Assembly (NCBI RefSeq): GCF_900110105.1
Contig: NZ_FOCL01000008.1
Span: 124,001-188,000, forward strand
Reading direction: 5' to 3'
Origin: Mucilaginibacter gossypiicola
GTDB lineage: Bacteria; Bacteroidota; Bacteroidia; Sphingobacteriales; Sphingobacteriaceae
Length of the DNA: 64,000 nucleotides
Part shown: piece by piece, positions 44,268 through 53,329 of the stretch
Numbering within the stretch: position 1 is the first letter of the stretch
Layout: each line of letters begins with the position of its first letter
Notes under the pieces: generated by a model
Told to the model about the DNA's origin: nothing
The model's database searches: none
What the model saw: only the letters and a program-made list of their open reading frames with translations
Position numbers and translations under genes: made by a program

Positions 44268-44756
44268 ATGAAAAAATATACCCTGATATTGCTGTTACTG
44301 ATAGCTGGTTTTGGAACCCGTGCCCAAACAAAAGAAGCAGTAGTAAAAGTAAGCGGAGAGGTGACAAGCCCGCTCACCATTGGCAGTGCCGACCTGCAGC
44401 AATATAAACAAACTACAGTTATCCGTAAAGATCGCGATGGGAAAGACCATACCTACTCAGGCGTAATAGTATCCGACATTTTGACAAAAGCCGGTGTTAC
44501 CCTGGGCTCTGAATTGCGCGGCGAAAACCTGGCCAAATTTCTTTTGGTGGAAGCCAGCGACGGTTACCAGGTGCTTTTTGCTCTTGCCGAGCTGGACAAA
44601 GGTTTCACCGATCGTACTATTATTCTTGCTGATAAAATTGATGGCCAGCCTTTAGCCCCGGCAGATGGGCCGTTCCGTATTATTGTTCAGGATGAAAAGA
44701 AGCCAGCACGCTGTATAAAACAGGTTACGGCTATGAAAGTGATGTTTGCGAAGTAG
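44268..44756 (+). CDS. Exported molybdopterin-binding-fold protein (sulfite-oxidase-like, no ligand Cys)
   Basis: A 162-residue exported protein (signal peptide LILLLLIAGFGTRAQ). The strand order VSGEVTSPLTIGSADLQQYKQ, YSGVIVSDILTKAGV, LVEASDGYQVLFALAEL, and QPLAPADGPFRIIV resembles the oxidoreductase molybdopterin-binding domain. The molybdenum-coordinating Cys expected before the TGV/SGV strand is missing (DRDGKDHTYSGV). The only Cys is in ARCIKQ near the C-terminus. So it may bind a pterin-type or oxyanion ligand without catalysis. Its place behind a ModE-linked receptor and a peroxidase is notable. Confidence 0.72.
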   Translation: MKKYTLILLLLIAGFGTRAQTKEAVVKVSGEVTSPLTIGSADLQQYKQTTVIRKDRDGKDHTYSGVIVSDILTKAGVTLGSELRGENLAKFLLVEASDGYQVLFALAELDKGFTDRTIILADKIDGQPLAPADGPFRIIVQDEKKPARCIKQVTAMKVMFAK

Positions 44757-44761
44757 GTTAA

Positions 44762-45733
44762 ATGGAACATAAAACCATTAATACTTCTGATTTTCTGAAA
44801 ACCATATCGTGGTTAAATGACAGTCTCATTGATTGGGCGGACGCCGCACGTGAATATACCATGGACGGTAGGCAAATACAGCATAGTCAGAGGTCTTATA
44901 TCTATAGCTTCAATGGAGCTATAACGTCGGAATCGGGCGAGTATGCTTTCATTTATCAAAAGCTTGGCACAAAAGGGCTGCTCCTTAAAAACGGGGAGTT
45001 GTTAAGAGAGATTAACCGTTCATATTATTGTGCTGATGTTTATGAGTATCCTGCAACATTTATAACAATAGAAGGGATAACCTATCTGGTTCATTGCCCT
45101 TCTGAATATTGTCGGCTCGATTTCGAGAATGCAGAAACAGGGGAAATTATAACCGATGTTTCAGGGCGTAACCCATCAGATTTTTTTCACTCAAGATTGG
45201 AAGTAAGTCCATCCGGGAAATATTTAATGAGTAAAGGCTGGCATTGGCACCCTTGCGACCATATTGAAGTTTTTAAAATAAAAGATTGCATTAATAATCC
45301 GGTGCTTTTAGATAATTCGGCCTTGTTTCCTAAAGTGACAGCTGAAGTATGTACAGCAAGTTTCATTAATGATACAAAGGTTTTAATCGGATCGTCTGAT
45401 GAGATTTTCAATAATGGGTGGACATATTTTCCCGAAAAACATATCGCCATTTGGGATCTTACAACTAATCAGATTTCTGTACCCGTAAAGGTTGGCGCCG
45501 AGTTTGGAAACCTGTTTTCGATTAATGGTGAGCTTGCCTGGGATACGTTTAAATTTCCCAAGATCATTAATATCAATACAGGCGAAGTTTTAGAAAAAGC
45601 AGAATCGGTTAATAGTGGCGGACAGCGTTCAAGTATTGTTAATAAAGAGGAGTTGGCGCAAATTGTATTTAATTCCCAAACCAAACAGCTCGCGATAGCT
45701 AATGGCGAGAGCATTGAAATACTTACGCCATAA
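44762..45733 (+). CDS. Hypothetical cytosolic protein, beta-propeller-like
   Basis: No family I can name. The 323 residues have no signal peptide and read as repeated beta-strand units (SYIYSFNGAITSESGEYAFIYQ, FHSRLEVSPSGKYLMSKGWHW, HIAIWDLTTNQISV, LAIANGESIEIL) typical of WD40/YVTN-like propellers. It starts 5 nt after the molybdopterin-fold gene, so may be co-transcribed, but its codon use and AT content look more like an accessory gene. Other Bacteroidota carry such isolated propellers near immunity or stress genes; no such link is visible here. Confidence 0.5.
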   Translation: MEHKTINTSDFLKTISWLNDSLIDWADAAREYTMDGRQIQHSQRSYIYSFNGAITSESGEYAFIYQKLGTKGLLLKNGELLREINRSYYCADVYEYPATFITIEGITYLVHCPSEYCRLDFENAETGEIITDVSGRNPSDFFHSRLEVSPSGKYLMSKGWHWHPCDHIEVFKIKDCINNPVLLDNSALFPKVTAEVCTASFINDTKVLIGSSDEIFNNGWTYFPEKHIAIWDLTTNQISVPVKVGAEFGNLFSINGELAWDTFKFPKIININTGEVLEKAESVNSGGQRSSIVNKEELAQIVFNSQTKQLAIANGESIEILTP

Positions 45734-45780
45734 TTTGATATAATAGAAAATGTCTTTAAGTTAAGAGATTGAAAGATTGC

Positions 45781-45876
45781 AGCACCAGAGGTGCTAAAGG
45801 TTTGTAGAAAATAGAATAAATGAAGCTTTAGTATGCCAGAGGTACACAACTTTCGGCGCTTACTGCATCTCTGGCA
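45781..45876. repeat. Palindromic repeat, CCAGAGG type
   Basis: A near-palindrome AGCACCAGAGGTGCT (45781-45795), a GGTTTGTAGAAAATA stretch, then TGCCAGAGGTAC (45834-45844) and CATCTCTGGCAC at the right. Layout (palindrome plus TTTGTAGAAAA) parallels the element at 1992. It lies between the propeller gene and the convergent DUF4286 gene. Confidence 0.55.
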
Positions 45877-45884
45877 CAATTAAG

Positions 45885-46187
45885 TTATTCCACCTCTTCC
45901 ATCAGGGTATTGAACATCACAAACTTTTCGTTGAATTTTTCCTGGTGAGTGGCCTGAAATTTATGCAGGTGGTTCATATAAAACTGCTGAAAGTGCTCAA
46001 TACTGTCCGCATTGTATTGAATGCAGTAGGTAACTCCTTCGTTAGGCGAATCAATAACAGTAAGGATCCGGTACGAGATGAAATGCCCGGTAGCCATGAT
46101 GGCCGGGATATGAATGGTTTTGATATAGTTAAGCCATTCGTCATGAATGGTTTCATCAATTATTATGGTGTCGTTGTATACAATCAT
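45885..46187 (-). CDS. DUF4286 family protein
   Basis: A 100-residue DUF4286 protein (MIVYNDTIIIDETIHDEWLNYIK..., FQQFYMNHLHKFQATHQEKFNEKFVMFNTLMEEV), a small ferredoxin-like-fold protein typical of Bacteroidota. Function unknown. No signal peptide. It stands 131 nt downstream of the TPR gene on the same strand. Confidence 0.88.
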   Translation of the reverse strand: MIVYNDTIIIDETIHDEWLNYIKTIHIPAIMATGHFISYRILTVIDSPNEGVTYCIQYNADSIEHFQQFYMNHLHKFQATHQEKFNEKFVMFNTLMEEVE

Positions 46188-46225
46188 GTTGTAAAATTAG
46201 TTATTTAAGTTGAATGGTTGATTCA

Positions 46226-46313
46226 GTGAGTGGTTGATTAGGTGAGTGGTTGGCAGACTCATAACAGAAGCAATTAGAAAACCACTCACTACTTAACCCA
46301 ATCAACCACTCAC
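46226..46313. repeat. Inverted word repeat GTGAGTGGTTGATT
   Basis: GTGAGTGGTTGATT (46226-46239) pairs perfectly with AATCAACCACTCAC (46300-46313), and a second GTGAGTGGT/ACCACTCAC pair nests inside. It fills the spacer between the TPR and DUF4286 genes, 6 nt 3' of the TPR stop; a possible terminator. Confidence 0.65.
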
Positions 46314-46318
46314 CATAT

Positions 46319-48127
46319 TTAAGACGCATCCGGTTTATCGCCTCTTAACAGCCTGAAACGTTTGCGGGCTTCGTTGATCCAGAGGCTTCCGGGGTAATCG
46401 GTTATAATTTTCTGGTAATAGGTTTTGGCGGTGGTTTTATCGTTAAGCCTGTTTTCGTAAATATCGCCTAACATAAATACGGCATCGTCGGCCCATAAGT
46501 CTGCTGGGTGCTCTTCAACAATTTTCTTTAAGAGAGACACTGCACCAGCGTAATCTTTTTGCTGTATCAGAATTCGCGATTTCGACATCATGATATCATC
46601 ATCTAAAGCATTATTCGGGAACTTTTTGCCGATACTGTCTAATATCATTACTGCTTTTTCGGGATTTTGAGCAAAGATCTGTAAATCGGCACGGGCGTAC
46701 ATTTTGAGTGCAGCCCCGCTACTATCTGCGGCAAGATTATCCTGTATCAGCAGCAGCAGGTTAAGTGCATCGTTGGCTATTAACTGCGATGTAGCAACTT
46801 TTAGCACATCCAATTGCCCTTTTGCCCACGTAAAATCGCCGGTGTAATAAGCCATTTTTGCATTTCTGAATACCGCATCCTGCCCTATGGCCGTGGCCGG
46901 AAAATCTTTTTCAACCTGGCTGTAAAGCAGTGTTGCTTCCCAAGGCTGGTTATTTAGCAGGTAAATATCTCCTAAGTCAAGCTTGCAATCGGCCAGGAGG
47001 GTGGGCTTAATATCGCTGAGTTTGATAGCATCCTCCAATAGTTTTTGGGCATCTTTTAATTTGTGCAGTTTAAAGGCCTGCAGGTTGGCCAGTTTTTGCA
47101 TGGCAAATGCCGTACTGCTGTTGCGGCCAAACTCGGTGAGCAAATCATTATAATCTTTTTCAAGCCCAAGCAAATCTTCCGGCAGGTATTTGCCCGAAGT
47201 TACTTTCAGGTTTTTGGTATTGATAAGCTCAATTTTTGCGGGGATGTACAGTGGTGTTGTTTTCCCTTTGCTGATAATATACTCGTACCCGCGGATAGCT
47301 TCGTCATAAGCTTCGTTGGTAATAAAAGTCCGGCATAGATCATAAATGCTGTTGCCATCGTCATTTTGCCTGCGGCTTAAGGCCAGTGCCTGGTTAAGGG
47401 CGAGGTCAAACTCTTTTTGCTGCAGGTACTGCCAGGTAAGCAGATCGGCATAAATGGTTTGCTGCGGATCTTTCTGAATGCGCCTCAACAATGCAGTTTT
47501 AAGCATATCATAATCAGCACTACCTTCATATACATTTGAAAACGCATTTTCGGCCTGGTTTATAAAATTGGGGTTTTGAGGTAAAAAGTTCAGGTACTCA
47601 TCGGTAAGTGATACTTTGTCGCGCTTAAAACGGTAAAGATTGATGAGCTCGTAAGTAAATGCATTGTCGTTTTTAAGCAGCTTACGCCCTTGCTGAAAAA
47701 TTTTGATGGCATAGTCAATATTTGCGCTCTGGTAAAATTGTGATGCGAGTGCGGATATCTCGCCCTGATCGGCTGGGAGACTTTTGATCAGATCGTCGTA
47801 AATAGCATCAGCCTTGTTCATGTTGCCTTCCTGCGTATAGATGTTGCCCATCATGATGGCATACTGGTGGTCGTCAGGATGGCGGCGGATCAGCTTTTTG
47901 GTAATGTTTTCAGCTTCATCAAACTTCTTAAGATTGAGCAGCGTATTTACATACACGCTGTAGTAATTTTCGTTGTTTTGCTTATAGAGTTTTTGGTAAA
48001 TTTCGAGCGCTTTTTGCGGTTCGCCATTTGCGTTGTATTGCTTGGCCAGCAGCAGTTCATTGTCCTGCGCAAACAATTGGGTGCTAAAGCAAAAAACAAA
48101 AATAATAACGGTATATAAAGCCCTCAT
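46319..48127 (-). CDS. Exported tetratricopeptide repeat protein
   Basis: About 602 residues from the ATG at 48127, which yields the signal peptide MRALYTVIIFVFCFSTQLFAQ; the frame's earlier ATG at 48145 would add six residues. It is almost wholly TPR-like helical repeats (AKQYNANGEPQKALEIYQKLY, AENITKKLIRRHPDDHQYAIMMGNIY, ... YAGAVSLLKKIVEEHP, LGDIYENRLNDKTTAKTYYQKI). It resembles periplasmic TPR scaffolds and the BamD/YbgF-like end. It is divergent from the pseudo-peptidase operon with a 155-nt spacer, so the two may respond together. Confidence 0.8.
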   Translation of the reverse strand: MRALYTVIIFVFCFSTQLFAQDNELLLAKQYNANGEPQKALEIYQKLYKQNNENYYSVYVNTLLNLKKFDEAENITKKLIRRHPDDHQYAIMMGNIYTQEGNMNKADAIYDDLIKSLPADQGEISALASQFYQSANIDYAIKIFQQGRKLLKNDNAFTYELINLYRFKRDKVSLTDEYLNFLPQNPNFINQAENAFSNVYEGSADYDMLKTALLRRIQKDPQQTIYADLLTWQYLQQKEFDLALNQALALSRRQNDDGNSIYDLCRTFITNEAYDEAIRGYEYIISKGKTTPLYIPAKIELINTKNLKVTSGKYLPEDLLGLEKDYNDLLTEFGRNSSTAFAMQKLANLQAFKLHKLKDAQKLLEDAIKLSDIKPTLLADCKLDLGDIYLLNNQPWEATLLYSQVEKDFPATAIGQDAVFRNAKMAYYTGDFTWAKGQLDVLKVATSQLIANDALNLLLLIQDNLAADSSGAALKMYARADLQIFAQNPEKAVMILDSIGKKFPNNALDDDIMMSKSRILIQQKDYAGAVSLLKKIVEEHPADLWADDAVFMLGDIYENRLNDKTTAKTYYQKIITDYPGSLWINEARKRFRLLRGDKPDAS

Positions 48128-48282
48128 CTGTTCAAAAATAATCAATTAATAGGATTGATTAAGCTGGTTTGTCTGTATTATTTATATAACGGCATATCAG
48201 GGTAAAATTATAGTGACATCTTGATAACATCGAACTTATTTATCTAATTTGACTCAATTAATAAAATAGGATACTTGTAACT

Positions 48283-50175
48283 ATGCTGGGCCGGGTCAGA
48301 TTTTTTCTTATTGTGAGTTGCATCATTGCTTTCTTTTCCTGCAACAGGAATAAGGTAAGGCAAATACCTATTATTGACTTTTTTAAAACACCCGAAAGGA
48401 GTTTTTACCGCATTTCGCCCGATGGTAAATATGTATCATACCTTAAGCCATTTAAGGATAAGCAAAACATATTTATACAGTCATTAGCCGATGGCAAGGA
48501 GCGCATGGTTACCCAATTTGAAGATTACTCCATCAGGGGCGACTATTTCTGGACTTATAATAATCAGCTTGTTTTTTCGCAGGATCTTATTGCTACCGAT
48601 TCGGTGAAGATGTATGCCTTTGATGTGGCTACCAATAAAAGTCGCATTATATTATCACTGGGTAACGTAAGGATAGGCCTGGTTAACCGTAACCGGCAGC
48701 AACCGGATATCATTACCATTAAAACCAATGAGCGCGATCCGGGTAATTTTGATGTTTATCGCCTTAACGTAAAAACCGGCGAAATGAAGACTTACCTGCT
48801 TAACCCGGGTAATATTACCGAATGGTTTGCGGATGCCGATGGCCGGATCAGGTTGGAAAGGGCGTCAGACGGGGTGAATGAAACCATCTTATTTCGCCCG
48901 GATGAGGATAAACCTTTTAAGCCCATTATCGAAAACAACTTTAAGAATGCCGTAAAGCCTATAGCTTTTACAGGCGTTAAAAATTATTTCTATGCGTTAT
49001 CCAACGTAAACCGCGATAAGATGGCCCTGGTTGAGATCAATGCAGAGGATGGCAAGGAAGAAAGGACGATTTTTAGTTGCAGCAAAGCGGATATCACCAG
49101 TTTTGAGTATTCGAAAAATAAACACCGGATAGAATTTACCGGCTGGGACGAATCAATGCCGCGTAAGCATTTTCTGGCGCCTGATGTTGAGCAGATGTAC
49201 CAAACTATTCAGCAACAGCTTAAAGGCAATGAGGTTAGGGTGGTTGATCGCGACAGCTCTGAGAATAAATTTATCCTCAACACATATACCGATCGAAATC
49301 CCGGTTCATATTATCTTTTTGAAAAAAACAGTGGCAAGCTAACCAAGCTAAGCGATATCAACTCAAGCCTTGTACCGGCCGAGTTATGTGCCATGAAACC
49401 TATATCATACCATGCACGTGATGGCTTACTGATCAATGGTTATTTAACGCTGCCCCGGGGCGATAAAAGTGAAAATTACCCGGTAGTAGTTATGCCTCAT
49501 GACGGCCCCTGGGGGCGCGATACCTGGGGATATGACGATCAGGTGCAGTTTTTGGCTAATCGAGGTTATGCCGTGTTCCAGGTTAATTACCGCGGTTCAA
49601 CTGGCTATGGTAAGGCGTTCCGAAGCGCTGGATACAAACAGGTAGGCGGTAAAATTCAGGATGATATTACCGATGGGGTGCACTGGCTTATTGATACAAA
49701 AGTTGCAAACCCTAAAAAGATTGCCATTTTTGGCGGTCGTTTTGGCGGCTTTTCGGCACTTTACGGGGTGTCATTCCATCCGGAACTATACAGTTGCGCT
49801 GTAGTACAATATGGGTTGATCAACTTTTTTACCTATATCAAAGATGCACCGCCGTTTGTTAAGCCCTATTTAAAAATGACTTACGAAATGGTTGGTAACC
49901 CGGAAACAGATGCCGACCAGTTAAGGGCAATTTCTCCTGTTTTTCATACCGATAAAATTAAGGTACCTTTAATCATATTCCAGGGTGCTAAAGATCAGCG
50001 GGCCAATATCAGTGAGCTTAACCAATTTGTGCGCGAGCTTCGTAAACGGAACGTTGATGTGAAATACTTTTTAAAACCCAATGAACGTGCATATTTCAGA
50101 AGCGAGCATAACCGTATGGAAATGTATGCCGAAATAGAGAAGTTTTTGGATAAGAATATGCGGGTTAAACCATAA
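48283..50175 (+). CDS. Prolyl-oligopeptidase (S9)-fold protein lacking catalytic Ser and His
   Basis: A 630-residue S9-type protein: a putative lipoprotein signal ending FFSC (Cys20), a beta-propeller (about 35-375), and an alpha/beta-hydrolase domain (about 390-625; PVVVMPHDGPWGRDTWGYD, VNYRGSTGYGK). The nucleophile motif GGSYGGY is GGRFGGF here, with Arg486 in the serine position. The loop that should hold the catalytic His reads NERAYFRSEHNR, with Ala603 where EGHG would place it. Asp571 is kept (GAKD). So it is predicted to be catalytically dead and may bind peptides. The next gene, a sensor kinase, starts 6 nt later, suggesting a sensory role. Confidence 0.85.
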   Translation: MLGRVRFFLIVSCIIAFFSCNRNKVRQIPIIDFFKTPERSFYRISPDGKYVSYLKPFKDKQNIFIQSLADGKERMVTQFEDYSIRGDYFWTYNNQLVFSQDLIATDSVKMYAFDVATNKSRIILSLGNVRIGLVNRNRQQPDIITIKTNERDPGNFDVYRLNVKTGEMKTYLLNPGNITEWFADADGRIRLERASDGVNETILFRPDEDKPFKPIIENNFKNAVKPIAFTGVKNYFYALSNVNRDKMALVEINAEDGKEERTIFSCSKADITSFEYSKNKHRIEFTGWDESMPRKHFLAPDVEQMYQTIQQQLKGNEVRVVDRDSSENKFILNTYTDRNPGSYYLFEKNSGKLTKLSDINSSLVPAELCAMKPISYHARDGLLINGYLTLPRGDKSENYPVVVMPHDGPWGRDTWGYDDQVQFLANRGYAVFQVNYRGSTGYGKAFRSAGYKQVGGKIQDDITDGVHWLIDTKVANPKKIAIFGGRFGGFSALYGVSFHPELYSCAVVQYGLINFFTYIKDAPPFVKPYLKMTYEMVGNPETDADQLRAISPVFHTDKIKVPLIIFQGAKDQRANISELNQFVRELRKRNVDVKYFLKPNERAYFRSEHNRMEMYAEIEKFLDKNMRVKP

Positions 50176-50181
50176 GCCGAC

Positions 50182-51828
50182 ATGGCAGTACAGAAAAACG
50201 CTTACCGGCAAAACTTTACGCTGATCACCATTTTCCTGGTGTTCATATCCATAACTTTTGTGGTTGCCTTGTTTATATCTTATAACCTTACCGCCAAGTA
50301 CGTTGAGAACGAATTTTCTTCAAAAAAGATTGAAGTACTGGAGCAAACCATTAAACCTTACAACGAGTTTTTTCAGAATAAAATTCCTGAGATTACCTCA
50401 TACCAGGGTTTCCTCGACTCGGCATCGGCAGGTAAATATGCTGCCTCTGTTTTTCATGACTATAGCTTTGTACGCCGGGTTATTTTTTATGACGCCCTCA
50501 TTGGTGGTACAACAAACATGACTGTACGCAAGAATAATTTAAACATAGCGGCTAAGGCTGTTTATCAGTACTGGCATGTTAACAATAAGGTTTACGGAGC
50601 AGAGCAGCGGCGAACTGCCAATGAAGACGATTTCAGGGAGATGGCCATTAAGCTAAGTAATTATGTGGCCTTTTCGGATACATCACGGGTATCAAGCCAG
50701 GGTGAGCTGTTTAAGGCTTTTTGGGATGTTAAGCCTGATAAGATAAGTTATACCAATATCCTGCGCCGCGAAGACGTACGCATTTATCGCGATATGCAAA
50801 TGCAGGGTAACAGTAAAGGGGCTTCATACAAACAAAATATGATGACCTTTTACCTTGACCCTTATCTGATGAAGGTGAAAAATACACACCCCGAACTTTA
50901 TGAAAGTGTTTCGATAACGCCCGTTGTTTATGACCCTATCGATAGCGAGGGTGATAAGCTGATTACGGAGGTGTCATTTCCCGGAGCTTTTTCTGATTAT
51001 AAGTTATTCTTCAGTTCGGCACAGGGGTATTTAACCGCCGAAATTAATCGCCGTTTTATGCCTATCGGGGCTATTGTATTGTTGATGACGTTGTTTTTAA
51101 TGCTGATAGGCTGGTTGATTTACCGCAACCTGAACGTGAATATGAAGCTTTTTAAGCTTCAGTATGATTTTATCAACAACTTTACCCATGAGTTTAAAAC
51201 GCCTGTAAGTGTAATCAAAATAGCGGGTTCTAACTTACGCGGTGATGGCGAGCTTACCGAAAGGCAGCGCCGCCATTATGGTAAAATACTTGATGAAGAA
51301 GCTGATAAGCTGAACGAGCTCATGAACAAGCTGCTTTCCTTTACGCAGATTGAAAATAAATCCATTACTTTAAAAGAGGAAGAGATTGATATAGAGAATT
51401 TTATTAGCCGGTATATTGATACCTTTAAAATTAAATATGCCGATTTTAAAATTAAATTTAAAATCAACGGCGTTGAAACTTTTTATACCGATCCGGTATT
51501 ATTAGGGAGTGTTTTCCAGAATCTTATCGAAAATGCCTATAAATATTCGCACCCTCAACAAAAAGAATTGTTTATCAGCATTTCGCATGAAAGGCGCAAT
51601 ATTGTGTTTTCGTTTGCTGATAAGGGGATAGGGATACCAAAAAATGAATTGAATAACGTTTTTAAAAAGTTTTACAGGATAGAGAATCAATATAACCAAA
51701 ACGGGAGCGTTGGCCTGGGTTTGGCATTTTGTAAAGAACTGGTTAATTTTATGAACGGTGATATCACTGTTTACAGTAAGGTTAACGAAGGTTCGGAATT
51801 TATAGTTACGCTTCCATACGAAAATTAA
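50182..51828 (+). CDS. Membrane sensor histidine kinase
   Basis: A 548-residue histidine kinase with two transmembrane helices (about 15-34 and 290-313) around a large periplasmic domain of roughly 250 residues that I cannot assign to a family. Then comes HisKA with NNFTHEFKTP (His336), and the HATPase with N-box NLIENAYKYSH (Asn451), G1 DKGIGIP and G2 GSVGLGLAF. It should phosphorylate the response regulator encoded 3 nt downstream. The S9-fold lipoprotein immediately upstream is a plausible ligand-binding partner of the periplasmic domain. Confidence 0.93.
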   Translation: MAVQKNAYRQNFTLITIFLVFISITFVVALFISYNLTAKYVENEFSSKKIEVLEQTIKPYNEFFQNKIPEITSYQGFLDSASAGKYAASVFHDYSFVRRVIFYDALIGGTTNMTVRKNNLNIAAKAVYQYWHVNNKVYGAEQRRTANEDDFREMAIKLSNYVAFSDTSRVSSQGELFKAFWDVKPDKISYTNILRREDVRIYRDMQMQGNSKGASYKQNMMTFYLDPYLMKVKNTHPELYESVSITPVVYDPIDSEGDKLITEVSFPGAFSDYKLFFSSAQGYLTAEINRRFMPIGAIVLLMTLFLMLIGWLIYRNLNVNMKLFKLQYDFINNFTHEFKTPVSVIKIAGSNLRGDGELTERQRRHYGKILDEEADKLNELMNKLLSFTQIENKSITLKEEEIDIENFISRYIDTFKIKYADFKIKFKINGVETFYTDPVLLGSVFQNLIENAYKYSHPQQKELFISISHERRNIVFSFADKGIGIPKNELNNVFKKFYRIENQYNQNGSVGLGLAFCKELVNFMNGDITVYSKVNEGSEFIVTLPYEN

Positions 51829-51831
51829 GAT

Positions 51832-52524
51832 ATGAACAAAGAAATTAAAATTGCGCTGGTTGAAGATGACGAGAACCTGCGTTTCCTGGTTGCAGAGCGT
51901 TTGCAGTCAGAAGGTTATAAGGTATTGGAAGCCGGCAACGGTAATGATGCCGAAGCCATTATCCTGGCTGATCAACCTGATATTGTACTGCTGGACTGGA
52001 TGTTACCCGGTAAGCCAGGCTCTGAGGTTTGCGCAAATATCCGCGAAAAAGGGTTTGATAAGCTCATCATTATGATGACTGCCAAAGCTCAGGATGTTGA
52101 TAAGATCGAAGCCTACAACTTTGGTGTTTCTGATTATATCACCAAGCCTTACAATATGGATGTGCTGGTGGCTATGATCGAAAATAAGATCAAATTTTCG
52201 CTTAACAGCGAAAAGCCTGAGTCATATCGTTTTGCCAACATGGAGCATCTACCTAACACACACCTGCTTATCCGCGATGGCCGTAAGATAGAGTTGACCA
52301 TTCTTGAAAACCGAATCCTTCTTTACTTCCTCAAAAACAAAAACAAGGTTATAAACCGCGAAGAACTGATGATGGAAGTTTGGGGTTACAACGCCGATGT
52401 AAACACCCGTACACTGGATATGCACATTGTCCGTCTTCGTAAAAAGATAGAAACCAATGCCGATTCGCCGCAGTACTTACAAACTGTAAGAGGGATAGGA
52501 TATAAGTTTGTTTATAACCAGTAG
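51832..52524 (+). CDS. OmpR/PhoB-family response regulator
   Basis: A 230-residue response regulator: receiver domain (1-120) with the acidic pocket EDDE, phosphoacceptor Asp55 in LLDWMLPGKPG, a Thr switch in MMTAKAQ and Lys in YITKPYN, then a winged-helix domain (about 135-230: ENRILLYFLKNKNKVINREELMMEVWG, NTRTLDMHIVRLRKKIE, VRGIGYKF). It is the DNA-binding output of the upstream kinase. Last gene of the operon. Confidence 0.95.
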   Translation: MNKEIKIALVEDDENLRFLVAERLQSEGYKVLEAGNGNDAEAIILADQPDIVLLDWMLPGKPGSEVCANIREKGFDKLIIMMTAKAQDVDKIEAYNFGVSDYITKPYNMDVLVAMIENKIKFSLNSEKPESYRFANMEHLPNTHLLIRDGRKIELTILENRILLYFLKNKNKVINREELMMEVWGYNADVNTRTLDMHIVRLRKKIETNADSPQYLQTVRGIGYKFVYNQ

Positions 52525-52584
52525 TTTTAGTTTGCAGTTTTAAGCGGGCAGTTTGCAATTCTGTAAATAGGCTTTTAAAAATAT

Positions 52585-52695
52585 GTCGTTGCGAGCGAAG
52601 CGTGGCAATCTCGTAGCAAATGCATGTCCAACCTGTATAGCTACGAGATTGCCACGTCGCTCCTCGCTCAATCCTGGGCTGCTCCTCGCAATGAC
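52585..52695. repeat. GTCATTGCGAG palindromic element, copy 5 (CGTGGCAATCTC subtype)
   Basis: Begins GTCGTTGCGAG (one base variant) and ends CTCGCAATGAC; inner arms CGTGGCAATCTCGTAG / CTACGAGATTGCCACG. Same subtype as the copy at 6323. It lies between the convergent response-regulator and methyltransferase genes. Confidence 0.88.
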
Positions 52696-52699
52696 ATGC

Positions 52700-53326
52700 T
52701 TATGATGATTGCTTCCTGTACACCCTCGCTACAATAAAATCTCCGAAAAAGGTTTTATCCTCAATTACATTATATCCAGCGGCGTCAAAACGCTTTTCAA
52801 TGGCTGGTAACCTGCTGGCTTCTATACCGCAAAGCAGCCTGAAAAAAACAAACATGCTTTGGAGCATTACATTTTGCCACCAGCGACCGGTTAATTGAAA
52901 ATCAGCATTAAGCCACAGCCCGTTTGGTTTGAGCAGGTTGTGCGAATGATAAAAAACCTTGTCTACCGTTTCATCCACAAAATTATCGAACAAAAAAGGC
53001 GTGACTACTACATCAAAACCTGCGGGAAGCCTTACGTTTTCAACAGCATCGTTAACAAAGGTAACCGTGTTTTCACCGGTGTGCCTTTTCTGCGAGAGTG
53101 CAGTCATATTTGCCGAAATTTCCACATAGGTAATATCTAAGCCTGATGAATGTATTTTGGCGAGTTCTTCCAGTATCCAGCCTGTGCCGCCACCGGCTAT
53201 GAGTATTTTACTTTTTGGTGGAATAAAGCCTAATAAATATACCTGCGCGTTTATTAACGCCCGGCCATATACCAATCTTGAAAGCCGATCATAAAACCAT
53301 GCCGAGTTGTTATAATTGGCGGCCAT
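52700..53326 (-). CDS. SAM-dependent methyltransferase
   Basis: A 208-residue class I methyltransferase: motif I ILIAGGGTGWILEEL (about 41-55), an acidic residue in YVEIS after it, and motif post-III VFYHSHNLLKPNGLWLNADF. A UbiE-like type, with the N-terminus YNNSAWFYDRLSRLVYG typical of small-molecule or quinone methyltransferases. It is the last gene of a minus-strand run, 3 nt after the UbiA-like gene, so both may act on one lipid-like or isoprenoid product. The substrate is unknown. Confidence 0.83.
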   Translation of the reverse strand: MAANYNNSAWFYDRLSRLVYGRALINAQVYLLGFIPPKSKILIAGGGTGWILEELAKIHSSGLDITYVEISANMTALSQKRHTGENTVTFVNDAVENVRLPAGFDVVVTPFLFDNFVDETVDKVFYHSHNLLKPNGLWLNADFQLTGRWWQNVMLQSMFVFFRLLCGIEASRLPAIEKRFDAAGYNVIEDKTFFGDFIVARVYRKQSS

Positions 53327-53329
53327 GTT

